Assembly (NCBI RefSeq): GCF_001659605.2
Contig: NC_035161.2
Coordinates: forward strand, 41,621,956 to 41,685,955
Direction: 5' to 3'
DNA length: 64,000 bases
Source of the DNA: Manihot esculenta
Taxonomy: Eukaryota; Streptophyta; Magnoliopsida; Malpighiales; Euphorbiaceae
In this document: positions 20,032 through 31,870 of the stretch, piece after piece
Numbering within the stretch: position 1 is the stretch's first letter
Layout: each line of letters begins with the position of its first letter
The notes under the pieces: generated by a model
Told to the model about the DNA's origin: nothing
Databases searched by the model: none
Seen by the model: the letters and a program-made list of their open reading frames with translations, nothing else
Made by a program: the position numbers and the translations under genes

Positions 20032-20880
20032 GCAGTGACGGTACCAAGGACCTATTGGAAGATCACAGGGCAGCTAAGCACCAAATGGGAATTATTCGGG
20101 CTGATGGTGGTGGATCTCAACCGTGATTCGATGGGGTTAACGTGCTTTTGTAGATAATTGGATCATCATCGTCTTTATCCCTACCCATGAGAGAGAGATT
20201 CGTTCTTGTTACCTTCGTCGCTTTCATAAATTCCCGAAATGCAACTATGTACACCTAAAAGGAGGCATGATGGTTCTTGCCATAATTTTCTTTCGGGTGA
20301 TATTTTGAGGGGATCACTTTTGATTCCTAGAAATTTATCCTTCAACTATTCTGTTATTGTGCTTAACATGTAAAAAAAGAACCGAGTCTTGTGAATCGAA
20401 ATACCTTAAACGTACAAAATTGGCCACCCTTTGAGCTTATCCCCTGAATGCTAACGGGGCTGAACCAGCTCAAAACTGAAGTTTTGTGCTAGGTTGATGA
20501 ACATTAAATAGAGTTCGCAACAAGAAGGTTGCATGTAAGGCACTAATAACAAAAAAATGAGCACTCAACTTTATACAAACAAATGTATGAAATCCATATG
20601 GTGGAAGTCTCTACAATATCAAACCTGTAAGAAGAATACATATGAGAAACTGTCCCAACAATGAAAAGCCAATCAACACCGGAAGTTCCAATTTTATACG
20701 AAACCAAAATCCGAGCTGTATTCTATACGAGAACCCATGAAGCAGCCCTTCAAATTGCTAGCTGGCTCATGCAATTTTCCCCACAGGGTTCCACAAAACT
20801 TCTTCTCTGGCTACTTCGGTACCCAGAGAGACTGACTTCTACCTTGGCGATTGGAGTCTGGAAAAACCTTGCATATTGAC
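20032..20880. other. Convergent 3' UTR region
   Basis: Lies between the PPR gene (+) and the membrane protein gene (-), so it should hold both 3' UTRs. A 72-codon plus-strand open stretch (20661-20879) runs antisense to the likely 3' UTR of the minus-strand gene and has no features of a real protein. Confidence 0.6.
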
Positions 20881-23800
20881 TTAATTCTGGCTGCTTTCTG
20901 GGGCAGTCTGGGACTTCTCAATGAGCGACTCAATTTTCTGCTCATGAAAATCATAAATGCACATCAAGTATAACTAAAAAGCAAATGAAAACACACAACC
21001 ATTTTCCTGTCAACAAGAAACTAATGTGAAAATAAGTACGATTTTTTTTTATATTGAAGGACAACTGACAGAAAAGAAAGAAAGGACAACCTTTTCCTGC
21101 TTTATGGAATCAGGACTTCTGCAAAAGTTTAATTCAATCGACTTACTTTTTGTCAATTCTTATATTTGGAATGAATTTAATGATTTTCAATTTTGGAAAA
21201 AAAAATTCTGCTTTAAACAAATAGAAATCATGCATGATTATATAAAAATTTATTTGATTTACTTTCTTACAAATGAATTTTTTCAAAACGAAACTGTTAT
21301 GGTCCCGGGTTGTGGATCTAGTTATGGGTCGGTGGGTTAAGGATATGGCAGGAGTTTGAGTGTTTGGGTTAAGAGTTTTTTTACGACTTCTGGTCATTAA
21401 CAATTCAGGCTCTAAACGAGGGAGCCTGGAACCTCTGAGACTTAAAAGCGCTCAAGACTTAATTGATTTTGGAAGTTTGTACTCTTCATTAATGTTATTG
21501 CTTAAATACAGAAAGGAAGTATAACTGCTTCCTACATTAAAGGAGCACTACTTCAACATGGAGGAACACCCTCCTCAACTAACAACATGAAATAGAAAGT
21601 GCTTTCTATATTAAAGGAGCACTACTTCAACATGGAGAAACACCCTCCTCAACTAACAACATGAAATAGAAAGTGGAGGAATACCTTTCTACAAACAGGG
21701 AACAATTTAACTAAAAGATAGCTGAAAAAATAATTGAAATATTTGACTAATTTAGAGGCTCAATATGTGGCTGCTTTGACTTGGGTCCATGACTGAATTG
21801 GGTATAGACTTGCAGTGGTTTGGTAACATTACTTCCCGCCCCCAAAGGAAGCTTGTCCTCAAGCTGAAACTCTGGATATTTGGCGGAGAATGCCTGCACC
21901 TTCTCCCATGAAGCATCGGCAGGAGAAGAATGACTCCAGTGGATGAGAACCTCCTGACTTCCTCTTTTAATACGGTGGTCTAGAATGGCCCAAGACAGGA
22001 ATTCAAAGTGGCTGTAATGCGCCCGAAAAGCTGTTTTCTCAACATCAAAAGGATGCATACCCATTTGAAAATAACCAGAATGCAAATTCAATTTTGTGAA
22101 GTATCTAGCACCACCTAGTTCTTCTAATAACTCATCTATCACAGGAATTGGAAATTTGTCTTTAATGGTTTTGGCGTTTAATTCTCTGTAATCAACACAT
22201 AAACACCAAGAACCGTCTACCTTTGGTACTAGGATCACCGGAGAAGAGAATGGTGATCGGCTTGGGCGGATTATGCCTTGTTGCAACATGGCCGCACACT
22301 GCTTTTCAATTTCATCCTCCTGCCCATGTGGATAGCGGTATAGTCGAACAACCACCGGTTTTGCTCCTGATTCCAAAGGAATACGGTGGTCACAGGCCCT
22401 GCTAGGAGGTAATCCGGTTGGTGCACTGAATAAAGAGGCAAATTCTGCCAACAATTTATGTAGTTGAATTTCGGAATATGGGGAAAGCAGCAAACTGTAG
22501 AGATCAGACTGCTTTGTATAGGGAATTGAAGTCATGCCCTGCAATTCGATCAAGGTTCCCTGTTGAAAGAAATACATTCTCATGACAGCAAAATCCCACA
22601 GAATGGGTCCCAAAGTTCGAAGCCAGTTAACTCCCAAAACCACATCAAAACCGGTTAGTGGCAGAACAAATAAGTCCACGGAAAAAGAGTGGGAATCCAA
22701 TAGAATTGGGATTCCCTTGCATATACCTGGGCTGTCCAGCTGCTCACCATTGGCTACATTAACTTTCAAGCCATCCTGCCCGTTTACTTCAGCACCAAGT
22801 TCCTCGACTTTTGTTGCAGACACAAAACTGTGAGTGTTGCCAGAATCAATTAGAATTAAGACTTGTCCCCCCTTCCAATATCCCTGTAGTCGCATGGACT
22901 GAGGATTTCGAATTCCAGTGATGGCATTAAATGAAATCTTCGGTTGTTCTAGCTCCGGATCAGAATTTGTGTCCTCTATTTCTTTGGTCTCCACCAAGTC
23001 TATCCAGAAAAGCTTTTTACATTGGTGGTCGCGAACAAATTGTTCATCACAGTTTAAAAATAGTCCCTTTTTCCGTCTTTCTTCCATCTCCTCACGGTTC
23101 AGTCGCTTCACCAATCGGTTGGCACGAGGCGCAGATGTGAAGGCAGCGCGAAGAGTGTCTCTCGCAACTGAAGAACTTGGGAAAAGTTTCCGTTCATACA
23201 GCCGGGAGATGCTCATTGCATTCACCAAATCTTTTGGATGATGTAGCTCGACCTCAACAGCAATGGAGTCCTGCAATCCACTGAGGTACAACTGGACCTT
23301 TTGATCCTGGGTGAGGGTGCCAGTGCGTGACACCAAGGCTTCGAAACGGTTTTGATATTCTGCAACAGAACCAGTTTGCTTTAGCTTCGCCAATTCGCCT
23401 AATTTGTTGTTGCGGATTGGAGGTCCAAAACGAAGATTGCATTGATATGTGAACACATCCCAATTGGGATATGGAATGTCATCCAGCAGCTGCATATACC
23501 ACAGCTGAGCAATCCCCTCCAAATGGTATGAAGCTAAACTCACCTTCTCCTCTTCGGGTGTTTGTTGGTGCCTAAAAAAATGTTGGCATCGGGCAAGCCA
23601 CCCCAAAGGGTCTTCCAGCCCATCATAACGAGGAAAATCAAGCTTTGTGAATTTCGATACTATCGAACTTCCTACCGAACTTTCGAAAACCGAAGCACCC
23701 GAAATTCCCTTATCTCTCCTTGATTTTGCTTGACTGTCAGTGCTGCTAGATTGCAACCCTTTCTTAGTCGATTCCAATTCTTTAGACATTGCATCCAATT

Positions 23801-26740
23801 TGGCGTGCAATTGCTCAACTTTTTCATTTTGGTCTTTGTTTGCTTGCTGCTCGGCCAACAACAATTCAAAGAGCTTGGCGAGTTGATCTTGAACAGAGTT
23901 CCCCATAACTGCAGGCTCTGATACCAAACTGTTATGGTCCCGGGTTGTGGATCTAGTTATGGGTCGGTGGGTTAAGGGTATGGCAGGAGTTTGAGTGTTT
24001 GGGTTAAGAGTTTTTTTACGACTTCTGGTCATTAACAATTCAGGCTCTAAACGAGGGAGCCTGGAACCTCTGAGACTTAAAGCGCTCAAGACTTAATTGA
24101 TTTTGGAAGTTTGTACTCTTCATTAATGTTATTGCTTAAATACAGAAAGGAAGTATAACTGCTTCCTACATGAAAGGAGCACTACTTCAACATGGAGGAA
24201 CACCCTCCTCAACTAACAACATGAAATAGAAAGTGCTTCCTATATTAAAGGAGCACTACTTCAACATGGAGAAACACCCTCCTCAACTAACAACATGAAA
24301 TAGAAAGTGGAGGAATACCTTCCTACAAACAGGGAACAATTTAACTAAAAGATAACTGAAAAAATAACTGAAATATTTGACTAATTTAGAGGCTCAATAT
24401 GTGGCTGCTTTGACTTGGGTCCATAACTGAATTGGGTATAGACTTGCAGTGGTTTGGTAATAGAAGCCTTTATGTCAATTTTCAAAGTTAGCCAATTCTT
24501 TTAATTTTATCAAATATATCCACGACTTTCAACCAATATATCTACACTAGTACACTTAAACACAGTATTGTGAAAGCATTTGGATTAAAATTGAAAAGAG
24601 CTGAAAATAAATGTGAAGAAATGTTCACCACTATATTCAAGTAAAACAAGAAAATAAATTCAAAAGGAATGTTAAAAAGACTGGTTCCCACTATTTTGTG
24701 AAGTGACCACATGAAAACATTTTTAAAAATATGCTCTGAACTCCCTTATTCCTTTGTATCTGCCACACATCACAATGAAAAAACATTATAATTCCGCACC
24801 TTTACTGATTTACTGAGTTCTTCAAGCTTATTTAGCACCACTTCACTAGGTACTGCAGTCCTAGGCTCCATAAATGCATAGCGTGGAGAAGCTGTCATCT
24901 GCATAACAAAACTTATCATAACAGTAGTGGCTAAAAAACAGGCCATCTACTTAGAAAGAGCACACACTAACAAATAGAAAAGAAGCAGCTGTTTCTGTGA
25001 ACTAAATAATTGCATTCCAGGAAACTTTCTTTCTCAAGCTTTAAGTTGCCCGCTCAACCATTGATATTTAATATAAAACGATACTAGATCCTGGATAAAT
25101 GAGACTGCATTATTTTTATGGACAATTAGTGCAACTTACACTAAAATTCTTGCGATCAAGCATCAGCATGTTTTACTTACCTCAACAAACTTCTGTGAAT
25201 ATTGCTCAATATCAGGTTCATCCTAACTAGTACCATACTAGACTGTTTCCTCAACCAACTTCATTACCTAACTACTTATTCTAAAATGGAGTTAACCCTT
25301 TTCCATAAGATAGCATCAAGGCACGAACTTGAATACTGGACCAATTTTAAGGCACACCCTCGGAGATGCATAAGAAAGCAGACCAAACTGATTGAAAACA
25401 TAGAAGTCAATCATATCCTACAATAAATACTAGGGATAAAGTGTCAAAGATGTAACAAGGTAGAAAAACTAAATTCACAATTACATCAGCAAATAAATAA
25501 AAACACTAACTTATGGCAAAAACGTGAATATTTTTAAAATGTTTCAGAAAGATTTAGAAATCTCTATTTGAATGTGAAGGAGCATTGCCATTTCTTTATC
25601 TGGTTTACGAGTAACTTCCAAAGAATAGGAAAATGTTTAAAATTACCTTCCAACTTTTGGTTGGTGATTTAAAAGCAGTTGGTCCCTCACTCGATGATAC
25701 TGTTCTAGACATACTCTCCCCTTCCCCTGCATAAGTACCAGATTTGCAGCCTTTTCCAACATCTTGCATATTCTTTGCAGCTTCGGTTATTATGACCTGC
25801 AACAAATGCCAAAACTTATTTGGTGTATCCGCTGCTCATCTTGTTTCAATAATAATCACATTAAGAAAAAGAAGATAAATTGAACAAAGGATCAATTCCA
25901 CACTACCTTCCTTAGAAGTGCAGGGTTAACAACACCTTGAACTTGTAGTTCATCTACTGGTGCAGCTTTTCCACTTGCTATACTTTCAACTCTAAATGTA
26001 TGAATCCCATAAACTGACTGTAAGCAACCTATAAGCATCAGCAACTTATCAGTATATTACTAGTGTAAAATAGCATTATTCAGGACAGTCTTTGCACTCA
26101 AAGAATATTAAATAAACCCCTCATGTTAGTTTATCCAATTAAGAAGCTAACATAGTCCAAAATATTTGACCCAAAAAAAAAGGAGCAATTACTGTCCAAA
26201 AAAATTTTTAGAAGAAAATCATACCAACTGATATATTTTATCTCCAGTGAAGGGGTTCAATTGTAGTGTTTAGTTTACTAATTAAACACTATAACATACT
26301 GTAGGATGAAAGAGAAAAATAGAGGGGGAAATGTCTTCTACTTTGGAACATACGCCTGGGCAACAAGGAACAGAAAGAAAGATATGCATCCAGTCGCCAA
26401 CCCATTAAATCTAGAATATGTACGGGTTAAATGAATTTAGCCAATGGAAACTGATTATAAAACAATCAAGTTGCTTCAATAGTCAGTACCTTGTTCAATG
26501 ATGATATCAATCACCATGGACAGTGGAACACGCCTCTCAATTGCTGTTACTCCCCAAAAGGGTACGAATGAAGGCCTTGCAACCTTCATAAGGAAAATAA
26601 TGGAAATGGTATCTAAATTGTTAGTTATCTGAATTGCTTTTCTTTCTTATGAAAAATGAATATGATTTCAATGTGCCAACCCCATTTGTTTTTCTTTTCT
26701 CTTTTTTTTTTCTTCCTTTTTTCTTTTTTTGTTTTTTTTT

Positions 26741-26771
<31 letters not shown>

Positions 26772-27115
26772 CAAATTATCATACACGTATGTACCTTGTA
26801 AACTATTTCATTGGGTGTAACATGGAGTTTGCGAGAAGAAATCTCCTTCTGAAGCACATAGCGTCTAACGGGCAAATATAGCAACATAAGGATACCGACC
26901 CCCCAAGCCAAAACCAGCAACAATGATATGGAAACCCATATAACAGTGTCATACTTCAAAGTATTGTCACCAAGTTCGTCGAAGGAAGCTGTGTATAATA
27001 TCTCTTCAGAAATAAATCCATCATCACCATCATCAAACTCGGGTTCAGGATCACAAAGTAGGTAATCCTTTGATGATCCAGGCTCTGATAGACCCTCTGC
27101 GTGCCCCAACAACAT
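20881..27115 (-). CDS. Conserved plant single-pass membrane protein of unknown function, six exons
   Basis: Exons: 26795-27115, 26490-26583, 25907-26028, 25647-25796, 24800-24898, 20881-20937. They sum to 843 nt (280 aa) with all junctions GT-AG. The N-terminal ~60 residues are acidic (DPEFDDGDDG-like). One hydrophobic membrane segment follows at about residues 60-82 (VIWVSISLLLVLAWGVGILM), then the basic anchor PVRRYVLQKE. The rest reads as a cytosolic domain with a strand-rich region (PFWGVTAIERRVPLSMVIDI), a Ser/Thr-rich linker and a short C-terminal helix with Lys/Glu repeats. From memory it may belong to a plant DUF family (DUF7642), unverified. A probable 5' UTR intron runs 27125-27651 (donor GTAAGT, acceptor CTAG nine bases before the ATG). 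The last intron (20938-24799) is enlarged to 3.9 kb by an LTR element in sense orientation with the gene. Intron 1 contains a long C/A homopolymer. Confidence 0.85.
21295..21828 (-). repeat. 3' LTR of the intronic element
   Basis: 534 bp, bounded by TGTTA and TAACA on the plus strand. It contains the stop codon of the element's open frame and two ~79-bp tandem units, each including GGAGCACTACTTCAACATGG. Confidence 0.93.
21747..24089 (-). pseudogene. gag-pol open frame of the intronic LTR element, missing most of pol
   Basis: A 780-codon uninterrupted frame that starts inside the 5' LTR and stops inside the 3' LTR. The likely functional Met is near 23906 (MGNSVQDQLAKL). Order seen: a coiled N-terminus; a gag domain (FPRYDGLEDPLGWLARCQHF and onward); a degraded zinc-knuckle-like region (only CDEQF..DHQCKKLF); an aspartic protease core with LIDSGNTHSF; then the start of reverse transcriptase up to the TKLNLHSGYFQM region. 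The frame then jumps directly to a chromodomain-like C-terminus (HRIKRGSQEVLIHW). The RT catalytic YxDD, RNase H and integrase are absent, removed by a deletion that kept the frame. It cannot encode its own reverse transcription or integration and would depend on other copies. Confidence 0.9.
23915..23926 (-). other. Primer-binding site, initiator tRNA-Met type
   Basis: Minus-strand TGGTATCAGAGC, the standard complement to plant initiator tRNA-Met, placed three bases from the 5' LTR edge. It fixes the orientation of the element. Confidence 0.92.
23930..24462 (-). repeat. 5' LTR of the intronic element
   Basis: 533 bp, near-identical to the copy at 21295-21828. The plus-strand right end is TAATA rather than TAACA, a single change from a perfect terminal inverted pair. 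The tRNA-Met primer-binding site sits three bases inside it. Confidence 0.93.
26701..26771. repeat. Homopolymer block T19-G21 in intron 1
   Basis: A T-rich stretch ends in 19 T (26732-26750) followed directly by 21 G (26751-26771). On the transcribed strand this is C21 then A19, starting about 24 nt after the exon 1 donor. Exact run lengths are likely to be unreliable in any assembly. Confidence 0.85.
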
Positions 27116-29070
27116 TGTGCAAGTCTAGAACTGAAACAAAATGCGTGAAACGTGAATATAGAATCTGTATTTTAAAGATGTGCTAGCTTCACAATTAATT
27201 CTTTTTCTTTGACACCACAACATAACTATTTATCTGTAGATCAATTGCTTCACGTACAAAATTCAAGCGTGCAATAAAAATTATCTTAACAAGTTAGTAT
27301 TGCTTACTCATTGAAATGGATTAGGCCGCACACCAAAATTAAATGCGGGCAATGAAACAAGATTCTTGACGCACTCTCAAGAAGGAAAGAAAGAAAGAAA
27401 GAACAAAACAACATTTTAAAAAGAGAAAGCTCTACCCGTTGCTAGAAAAACACTGATCTTTCAGTAAATAATCAGCACAGCTTTTTATTCGCCTTTTGGT
27501 TCCCGAAGAATCCTAGGGACGGAAACTCAAGAATCTCATTTCTAAACAATTAGCTCAGCAATATATTCTCGGGAACCAAACAGTGAAAATAGAAAAGAAA
27601 AGAAAAGAAACAGAGGAAAGAATATGAAATAGAATTTTGTTGTTTACTTACCTTTCAAATCTTCGATGTCTTAATTGGAAAAAACTTCAGATTAAATTAT
27701 GGACGTTGATGTTAGGGTTTCGATGTGAAATTTTGGGGGTTCAGTTTCAATTGATCGCCAAAACTACCAGTCCATGCTACTGATGATCTTTACTAGGTTC
27801 GCGGTGGCAACTAGCCATACATGAAAAACCAAACCGAACAAGGAAGAGAACTTCTAAGATACGCTCATTTAGACGCTACGGATTAATACAATCTAATGCT
27901 CAAGGCCGTTGGATTAATTTCCCCGCAATAGATGGGCCCACTTATAATTGCCACTCAGCTGGGAAAAGAAAGGGAGGGACACCGTTTAATGGTTTTTTTT
28001 TTTTTTTTTTCATCACCTTGTTCAAAATTAGGGAGGGTCCATTCCCTCCTACCGCCCTACGCCTTCCCTAGCTTTCACTTTCACGTCCATTTTTTGCGTA
28101 TTTAATTTACTTTTCTTTATTCTAACGTAATTTTCTACTTTATACTTAATTATGGTTTAATATAATTTATTTTTCAGAAAGAAAAATAACGGTTTAATTT
28201 ATTTTAAAAAAATATTAATATCGTAATTACATCAAATCAATTATAAAATTATTGACAAAAAAACTATAAAATTAAATAAATTTATTTAAAGATAAATTTC
28301 ACTCATTAATATAATACAGTTTAAAATATATAATTTAATTAAATATCACATAATTTATATTTAATGTAATTGCGTAATTATAGTTCATTCATCCTTATAT
28401 CAATAATAATATTTTTTTAAGCCTAGTACACCGTATTAATGATAAATTATAAATATAACGCCTCACCAAATAAGGGAGAATTATTTAGTGAGGGAGAATT
28501 ACAGATAAAACTTAAAATACTAGTCCATACCATAATAATTATTAAGCCATTTTAATTAAAGAATTTAAATCTAATATAAGTTTATAATAATTAACAAGCA
28601 TTTAAATAAGGTAACAATTTCGGCCCAAAAAAAAAGTAACAATAATATGAATATGAAATAAATTAACATTCCTTGTATTATATATATTGGAAGCACTTAG
28701 ATACATAAATAAACAAATAAAGGTAGAGATCTAAACACCATCTAACATGCAACTGAAAGATCTGCAACCCTAGTTGCCAACCTAATGGAAAAGTCTTAAG
28801 CTTCCGCATCTCATTGTCATGTCTGGTTGTTAGGCCCAGAACTTTCAGCAAATTGCAAGACTCTAATTGCTCTGCAAAACAGAAAGCAAAAGAAATTTTG
28901 TTTTAGAAATGATTGAGAACAGGGAGGGGAAAGAGAGGAGAAAAAGAACAGAAGCACTTCAATACAAACAAACCCTGCTACTTCTTAACAAAAGGATCAG
29001 CACCAAATAAACAACATGCGCCCATATGATCATACCTAGTTTCGTCATGCACACTGCCAGATTTGAGACC
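27116..29070. other. Promoter and 5' UTR of the membrane protein gene, then intergenic DNA
   Basis: 27125-27651 looks like a 5' UTR intron and 27652-27770 a leader exon. 27990-28012 carries a T-run. 28080-28700 is AT-rich with a small direct repeat of GGGAGAATTA near 28470-28501. 28700-29070 is probably the 3' UTR of cpFtsY. No other gene is seen. Confidence 0.6.
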
Positions 29071-31870
29071 TCATGAAAATATAGCATTGACAAAGGCCTC
29101 CGCATCAAAAGGTTGTAGTTCTTCAACACCTTCTCCAACACCCACAAACTTTATTGGGATGCCAAGCTCATCTACAACGCTGACTTGCAAGAGCAAATTA
29201 GAATCTCACTAATTGACAAATCATGAAACAAGAAAACATCACTGAAACTGGAGCATACCACACAGCCACGTCTAGCAGAACCGTCAAGTTTTGTCAAAAT
29301 CAAACCAGTTATTCCAACCACCTGCACTGAAAGGTTCAAGTCAAAAGACTGCAGGATTTTTTACACTTATGGAAAGAATAATGCATCAAACCCAAGCTAA
29401 GCAGCTATGCATACATTCACAAGTCTTACTGGCTTATACAACAGATATTTATAACTGGGAAAATAAAATGTTCTTCAGAAAAAATGCATAGCAAACCATC
29501 TATTATATACAAGGGATAGAGATATTACTTCGTTAAAATCTCTCGTTTGGGGAAGCATATTCAAACCAGTGTTCCCATCTAGCACTAGAAGGATCTCCTG
29601 CAAACCAAATCAGATATTCAGGAAACTAAATAGAGAACCACATATTCAAATTATTCAAATGCATCTCCTAATCAAAGATCAAAGCTATATTTCCTGTCTC
29701 TACAATCAAGATGGTGTAAGAATTGCTAGATGTCAGAAGATCACTAGGAATATATACACCTAAAATTTAATCATATTAGCAACTTGCACAGTGCCTGCAA
29801 AAGATAGAATTGGAGATAGAAGCCAACAATACAGAAGCAGAAGAAAACTTGAAATATAACATTTTACAATCTGCTCAACCGTATTGAATTCTATTCTATA
29901 GATGTTTTAATGCTTCAAGAATCATAAAGATGTGGAGGCTTCAAATAGTTGAGCTTACATTAGGTGTACCAGGAACAACCTTGCCTACAGCTTTCTTACA
30001 TGCTATCAACTCTTCCATCAAGCTGTAGTTAGTGTGAAGACCTGACAAAATTTAAAACAAAAAAGATCATGGAGTAAAGAATAGAAAGCTCATAAAACTA
30101 ACAATGGCTGGTCATAAAAGCTTCACATGTGTACGTCCTGATGTATCACACAGTACAACATCAAAGCCTTGCTCTTTCCCTTTTTCCACAGCCCATGAAA
30201 GCACTATCCAAAAAGCACTTTAACATTATATGTTAGTATTATACAAAAATAGCTAAACTATCACAGATTGATAAAAAATAGAGAATCATTTCACTAGCTA
30301 TCTTAGCCATCTACCTGATGATGCTTTGGCCTTGTCCTCTTCAGCCACAACAATCTCACATCCTGTTCTTTCAGCCCATATCTTCAGCTGATCACTGGCA
30401 GCTGCCCTAAATGTATCACCGGCTGCCATCAATATCTGGAAAGTATTATAACAAGAAGGAAATGAATATGGGTTACTTGCAAATAAGGTATACAATTTTG
30501 GCCACAATCAAGAACACAATAGGTAAAAGATCTTAGTAAAATAAATTAAGTTTGCATTTATATAGATAGTCAATTGTAATAATGTATTTGCGTTTGATAC
30601 ATTAACTTCAGTGTTTACAAAATAATGAAATATATAGATTTTCTTGGATTAGGTAGGTTAATTGAATGGTGATCAAATTCATAAATGAAACTATAGCTTT
30701 TGTTATGCAATTTTCTGCATGGCATTTATATTGTTGCAGACAAATCCAGGAAAAGAAGAAATACATTCACCTTTGTCCCCTCATTCTTTAATCTATATGC
30801 CAGTTTTCCGGCAAATACAGATAAGAGCTCATCGTTTTTCTTTCTCATCTTTACATTTGAAAAGCTAAGGACCTCCATTTTCCAACATTAATATGTATCA
30901 CCGCCGTTAACATCAACTTTTAGAAGAATGTAAAAGTAGCATGCCTTTATGCCGATAATCTTTGAAAATTTTTTCTGAATATCGAAATAAGGAACCTAAA
31001 TCTCTCTTTACTTACCAAGAGAGGTTGTCTTCCCACCTCCATTCACGCCAACTATCATAATCACAGCCGGGTTCCTGCATAACATGTACCCATTTACCAA
31101 CTACAGATCAAAATCTACCTTTGATTAATAATATAATAAGAGCAATTTAACCGACAAACCTGAATCCAAGCTGAAGATCAGCCTTACTCCCTTTCTTAGT
31201 TAACAATACGAGTACACTCCTTTTCAAAGCATCCTACAAAAAGTACAATCCAAGCGCATAAGACAAATTATTAAAAAATATGCAGCTCTTAATTGAGGAA
31301 AATATCACTTTCTCAGTGCTAAATTCCTCTGTACTCCTCAAGCATTATTGTTCTGATTACCTTTATTTCGCTGCCCGATTTGAGCTTCCCAGCTAGTATA
31401 TCCTCTCTCAAGCTCTCCACAATCTTAATTGTGATTCTTGGCCCAAAATCAGGTACTAAAAGAGCCTACAATTACAAAAAAAAAAAAAAAAAGAGGACCC
31501 AATTTTACATAATAATTTCAACTTTTCCTGAAAATAATTTAGAATTCACAGCAAGTAAAAGTGAATAAAGTGAAACCTCTTCGAGTTCATCGAGGACTCG
31601 GTCTCTGTCGGCGAGGTTCCAGTAAAGGAAAAGTTCGTCGATTACGGCTAAGTTGTCTCTGGTCTTGGAGAATCCCGAGAAGATTTTCTCGACGTCACTC
31701 TTGGCCCTCTCTTTTATCAATCTACCAAGTCGTGTGAAGAATCCGCTCTGGCTGGCCAGGCATTTGAACCGGGCAGTTTTGTGTGAAATGGACCCGGTTC
31801 CTGGAAATGCAAGGACGTAGTGTGAAGGTGCAGGTTTGGAGAAGAGTGAGAGATGAGCTGGAGTAGCCAT
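29071..31870 (-). CDS. FTSY: Chloroplast signal recognition particle receptor cpFtsY, 11 exons, possibly splice-defective
   Basis: GTPase that docks cpSRP54/cpSRP43 cargo at the thylakoid Alb3 translocase. Exons: 31577-31870, 31361-31465, 31160-31233, 31016-31074, 30771-30808, 30315-30435, 30135-30203, 29959-30041, 29529-29597, 29259-29321, 29071-29184. They sum to 1089 nt (362 aa; Arabidopsis ~366). A transit peptide covers about the first 40 residues, then [20 protein letters not shown] (N domain). The G domain has [10 protein letters not shown] (P-loop), [23 protein letters not shown] and a conserved C-terminus ending NAIFS. Odd points: the acceptor before exon 5 reads CG instead of AG (30809-30810 on the plus strand); the acceptor before exon 11 reads AA directly before the expected GTC (29185-29186); and the normally GG-containing motif after DGSAR reads RG. 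No alternative acceptor I tested restores the frame at exon 5. It may be a decaying copy, a splice variant or base errors. Family identity is certain; function of this copy is not. Confidence 0.92.

Larger units (their letters stand above)
21295..24462 (-). mobile_element. Ty3/gypsy-type LTR retrotransposon, internally deleted, in intron 5 of the membrane protein gene
   Basis: A structurally complete but coding-defective element of 3168 bp on the minus strand. Two LTRs (23930-24462 as 5' LTR, 21295-21828 as 3' LTR; 533 and 534 bp) differ at about nine positions by eye. Each begins TGTTA, and they end TAACA or TAATA. Flanking 5-mers GAAAC (left) and GAAGC (right) look like a target duplication with one change. 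The minus strand just inside the 5' LTR carries TGGTATCAGAGC (23915-23926), complementary to the 3' end of initiator tRNA-Met. A purine-rich tract (GGGGGCGGGAAGTAA) abuts the 3' LTR. Each LTR holds an internal ~79-bp direct duplication. Insertion is recent relative to the gene's introns. Confidence 0.93.

Noticed and set aside
20014..20123. Second open frame overlapping the PPR stop (LLELLSSDGTKDLLEDH)
   Set aside because: It cannot be joined to the PPR frame without a stop or an invented frameshift, and the PPR end IFWNY looks natural.
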